Shown here: positions 26,102-27,413 of the stretch, piece by piece
How positions within the stretch are numbered: position 1 is the first letter of the stretch
How the letters are laid out: each line of letters opens with the position of its first letter
Assembly (NCBI GenBank): GCA_000436755.1
Contig: FR887325.1
Coordinates: 447-27,859, forward strand
Direction: 5' to 3'
Source of the DNA: Clostridium sp. CAG:253
GTDB taxonomy: Bacteria; Bacillota; Clostridia; Lachnospirales; Lachnospiraceae
DNA: 27,413 bases
Made by a program: the position numbers and the translations under genes
Notes under the pieces: generated by a model
What the model saw: only the letters and a program-made list of their open reading frames with translations
The model's database searches: none
What the model was told of the DNA's origin: nothing

Positions 26102-26130
26102 ATTATATATGACAAGGTGTCATATGTCAA
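26102..26130 (-). promoter_or_regulatory. Perfect promoter of the RND-tetR operon
   Basis: On the minus strand TTGACA (26130-26125), 17 bases, then TATAAT (26107-26102), all 12 positions consensus. The whole spacer is taken up by operator 1. Such a strong promoter fits a unit that must be held off by a repressor. Confidence 0.9.
26107..26125. promoter_or_regulatory. Operator 1 in the -35/-10 spacer
   Basis: ATATGACA, three bases, TGTCATAT: a perfect palindrome with 8-bp arms that fills the spacer between the -35 and -10 and touches both hexamers. A bound TetR dimer here would block RNA polymerase. Confidence 0.8.
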
Positions 26131-26131
26131 C

Positions 26132-26179
26132 AAAAAAGATGATAGTTTATCTTCTTTTAATAAACTATCATCTTTTTTT
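26132..26179 (-). terminator. Terminator after the TetM-like/NYN gene (bidirectional shape)
   Basis: AAAAAAGATGATAGTTTAT (26132-26150) pairs with its complement at 26160-26178 around a nine-base loop, an unusually long perfect stem with T runs on both strands. It ends the minus-strand gene at 26209 and directly abuts the RND -35. A second perfect hairpin, GTTCTC/GAGAAC with a six-base loop, lies between it and the stop codon (26182-26199). Confidence 0.9.
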
Positions 26180-26208
26180 ATGTTCTCCGAAACGAGAACT
26201 ACAGTACA

Positions 26209-27413
26209 CTATTCAATCATTTCCCCAATCTCTTTTTCCGTCTTTTTTATCTCCTGCTCAAATTCTCTCGCTGACATTCTATATGCTCCTGAGCCGATGA
26301 CTATCATCTGTTCAAGTCCGTCTGAGGTTGCCACCGTTACATTATGCTTTTTTCCTATCTCATGTGTTACTTTTTCTATATACATATCTGCTGTTTCTGC
26401 TTCTTTTGTATATACAACATTTATGTTGTGATATTTTGACACTTCTCCCGGGTTTCCCTTAACCTTATATGCGTCAAACACAAGTATAAGTTCACATCCT
26501 TTAAAGCCCTGATAATTACACAAAATGTCCATGAGTTTTGTTCTTGCCGCCTCAAGATTTTCCTTAGACAACTCATTTAATTCTTTCCATGAAAAAATAA
26601 TATTATATCCGTCTACAAGAAGATACTGTCTGCCGGATTTTGTACTTTTTTCATGTCTTTTTAAATACTCGGCGCCGCCCACATCATAAACCGTCTCTTT
26701 TGGTTTCTTTGACCATTTTTTCCTCTCATAGCCAAATCTTCCATCAGTGTCACTTCCACTGCCTTTTCCCGATGCACTTTTTCCAAATGTTCTCTCAAAG
26801 ATTGCTTCAAGTTCTTTATCTTCCTCGACTGAACCACTCTCACTTCCCCTGAATGCACCGCTGCAGATTTTTGCCGTCTTGTATATCTCATCATCCGATG
26901 TCTCAGTTTCCGTTTTATCCGTATCCATAGGTACAGACGCTTCAAGATGCATAAATTTCGGCACTTCATACCAAGGTACATAAAATCCTGAACCATGTGC
27001 ACAAAATACTGAACCTGTCGGATTGTTTAAGTCAGCTTCCGAGTCATACATTTTCTGTTCTACTATCTCATCCTGATTTTTGCATGGTCTGTAGCCTTTA
27101 AGTGTACATGAAAGTCTTCCGTTTCCTGCCGTATATGAATTTACCTGCATCATATAACCACTCATTTGGGCAACAGGTGCAATTCCTGTAAACTCTGAAT
27201 TTTCACCTTTTTGAAAAGGCCCTTCAAACTTTGCTCCCATCCTGTCAAAATCAGTCATAGCCCTGCCAACACAGTCATTTGGGATTTCAAGCCTGAACGA
27301 ATAATAAGGCTCTAACAGCACACTTTGTGCATTCATAAGCCCCTGTCTTATGGCCCTGTACGTTGCCTGTCTGAAATCACCGCCCTCGGTATGTTTCTCA
27401 TGTGCTCTTCCCG
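26209..27413 (-). CDS. TetM/EF-G-like ribosome factor fused to NYN (Rae1/YacP-like) nuclease, N-terminus beyond window
   Basis: The last 400 residues of a protein that enters from the right edge. The first visible part is domain IV of a TetM/EF-G-like ribosome protection factor: GRAHEKHTEGGDFRQATYRA, then LLEPYYSFRLEIP. Domain V follows with VGRAMTDFDRMGAKFEGP, Y..QVNSYTAGNG, GYRPCKNQDEIV and GSVFCAHGSGF. A variable acidic/Gly-rich linker (about 155-255) leads to an NYN domain (about 262-400) of the YacP/Rae1 type: LLVDGYNII, ILVFDAY, ETADMYIE and VATSDGLEQ, with likely catalytic Asp267, Asp313, Asp342 and Asp364. Rae1 is known to cut mRNA in the ribosomal A site; TetM-like factors bind the same site. 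The GTPase domain is outside the window. The ATG at 27336 is internal, because conserved residues continue upstream in frame. Tetracycline resistance should not be assumed. Confidence 0.9.
   Translation of the reverse strand, partial: GRAHEKHTEGGDFRQATYRAIRQGLMNAQSVLLEPYYSFRLEIPNDCVGRAMTDFDRMGAKFEGPFQKGENSEFTGIAPVAQMSGYMMQVNSYTAGNGRLSCTLKGYRPCKNQDEIVEQKMYDSEADLNNPTGSVFCAHGSGFYVPWYEVPKFMHLEASVPMDTDKTETETSDDEIYKTAKICSGAFRGSESGSVEEDKELEAIFERTFGKSASGKGSGSDTDGRFGYERKKWSKKPKETVYDVGGAEYLKRHEKSTKSGRQYLLVDGYNIIFSWKELNELSKENLEAARTKLMDILCNYQGFKGCELILVFDAYKVKGNPGEVSKYHNINVVYTKEAETADMYIEKVTHEIGKKHNVTVATSDGLEQMIVIGSGAYRMSAREFEQEIKKTEKEIGEMIE

Noticed and set aside
25781..26431. 216-residue plus-strand frame
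   Set aside because: It spans the RND N-terminus, the operators, the terminator and the NYN end, all supported on the minus strand or as sites.
26209..27336. A separate 375-residue gene starting at ATG 27336
   Set aside because: The frame stays open to the window edge and reads GRAHEKHTEGGDFRQA upstream, a TetM/EF-G domain IV signature, so the ATG is internal.
26209..27413. Acquired tetracycline resistance gene
   Set aside because: The TetM-like part carries an NYN domain, and no mobile element is near; it looks like a chromosomal ribosome factor.
1..27413. tRNA, rRNA, CRISPR, insertion sequences, phage genes
   Set aside because: No cloverleaf, repeat-spacer array, transposase or phage protein was seen on either strand by eye.

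Overview
The window looks like chromosomal core DNA of a low-GC Gram-positive anaerobe of the Clostridia, most like a Lachnospiraceae member. The grounds are the rpmB / Asp23-like / FakA-like cluster, a YtfI-YtfJ (DUF2953-GerW) pair, a very long fused 2-hydroxyacyl-CoA dehydratase activase, a TetM-like factor joined to an NYN nuclease, AT-rich spacers and near-consensus sigma-A promoters. The family assignment is inference from gene content. I see no tRNA, rRNA, insertion sequence, prophage or CRISPR array.

Layout. (1) 1-2382: fatty-acid-kinase-like FakA (cut by the left edge), an Asp23/Gls24 protein and rpmB with a clear terminator, all on the minus strand. An unlisted 45-residue membrane protein lies on the plus strand between rpmB and the Asp23 gene. 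(2) 2397-9950: a six-gene minus-strand operon behind a perfect TTGACA-17-TATAAT promoter. In order it encodes a rhomboid-like protein without the catalytic motif but with a Cys/His tail, a 1054-residue protein made of two GT-C glycosyltransferase modules (the second PMT-like), two proteins I do not recognise (479 and 115 residues), DUF2953/YtfI and GerW/YtfJ. (3) 10056-10700: a LysM protein without a signal peptide. (4) 10775-16355, plus strand: a 1421-residue double activase/dehydratase fusion, followed by a CgeB-like glycosyltransferase. (5) 16395-21223, minus strand: trkA, trkH, a CPBP membrane protease, and a broken prolyl-tRNA deacylase with an internal deletion and frameshift. (6) 21260-21445: a candidate 21-residue ORF with its own promoter and ribosome binding site, next to a strong terminator. 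(7) 21454-26130, minus strand: an RND exporter with a large coiled-coil insert and a TetR repressor. The RND promoter carries two matching palindromes, one inside the -35/-10 spacer and one near the start codon. (8) 26132-27413: the C-terminal part of a TetM/EF-G-like ribosome factor fused to a Rae1/YacP-type NYN nuclease, cut by the right edge.

The parts most worth attention are the ribosome-factor/NYN fusion, the six-gene operon joining a pseudo-rhomboid, a double GT-C enzyme and the YtfI/YtfJ pair, the twin-operator RND-TetR unit, and the two tiny genes.
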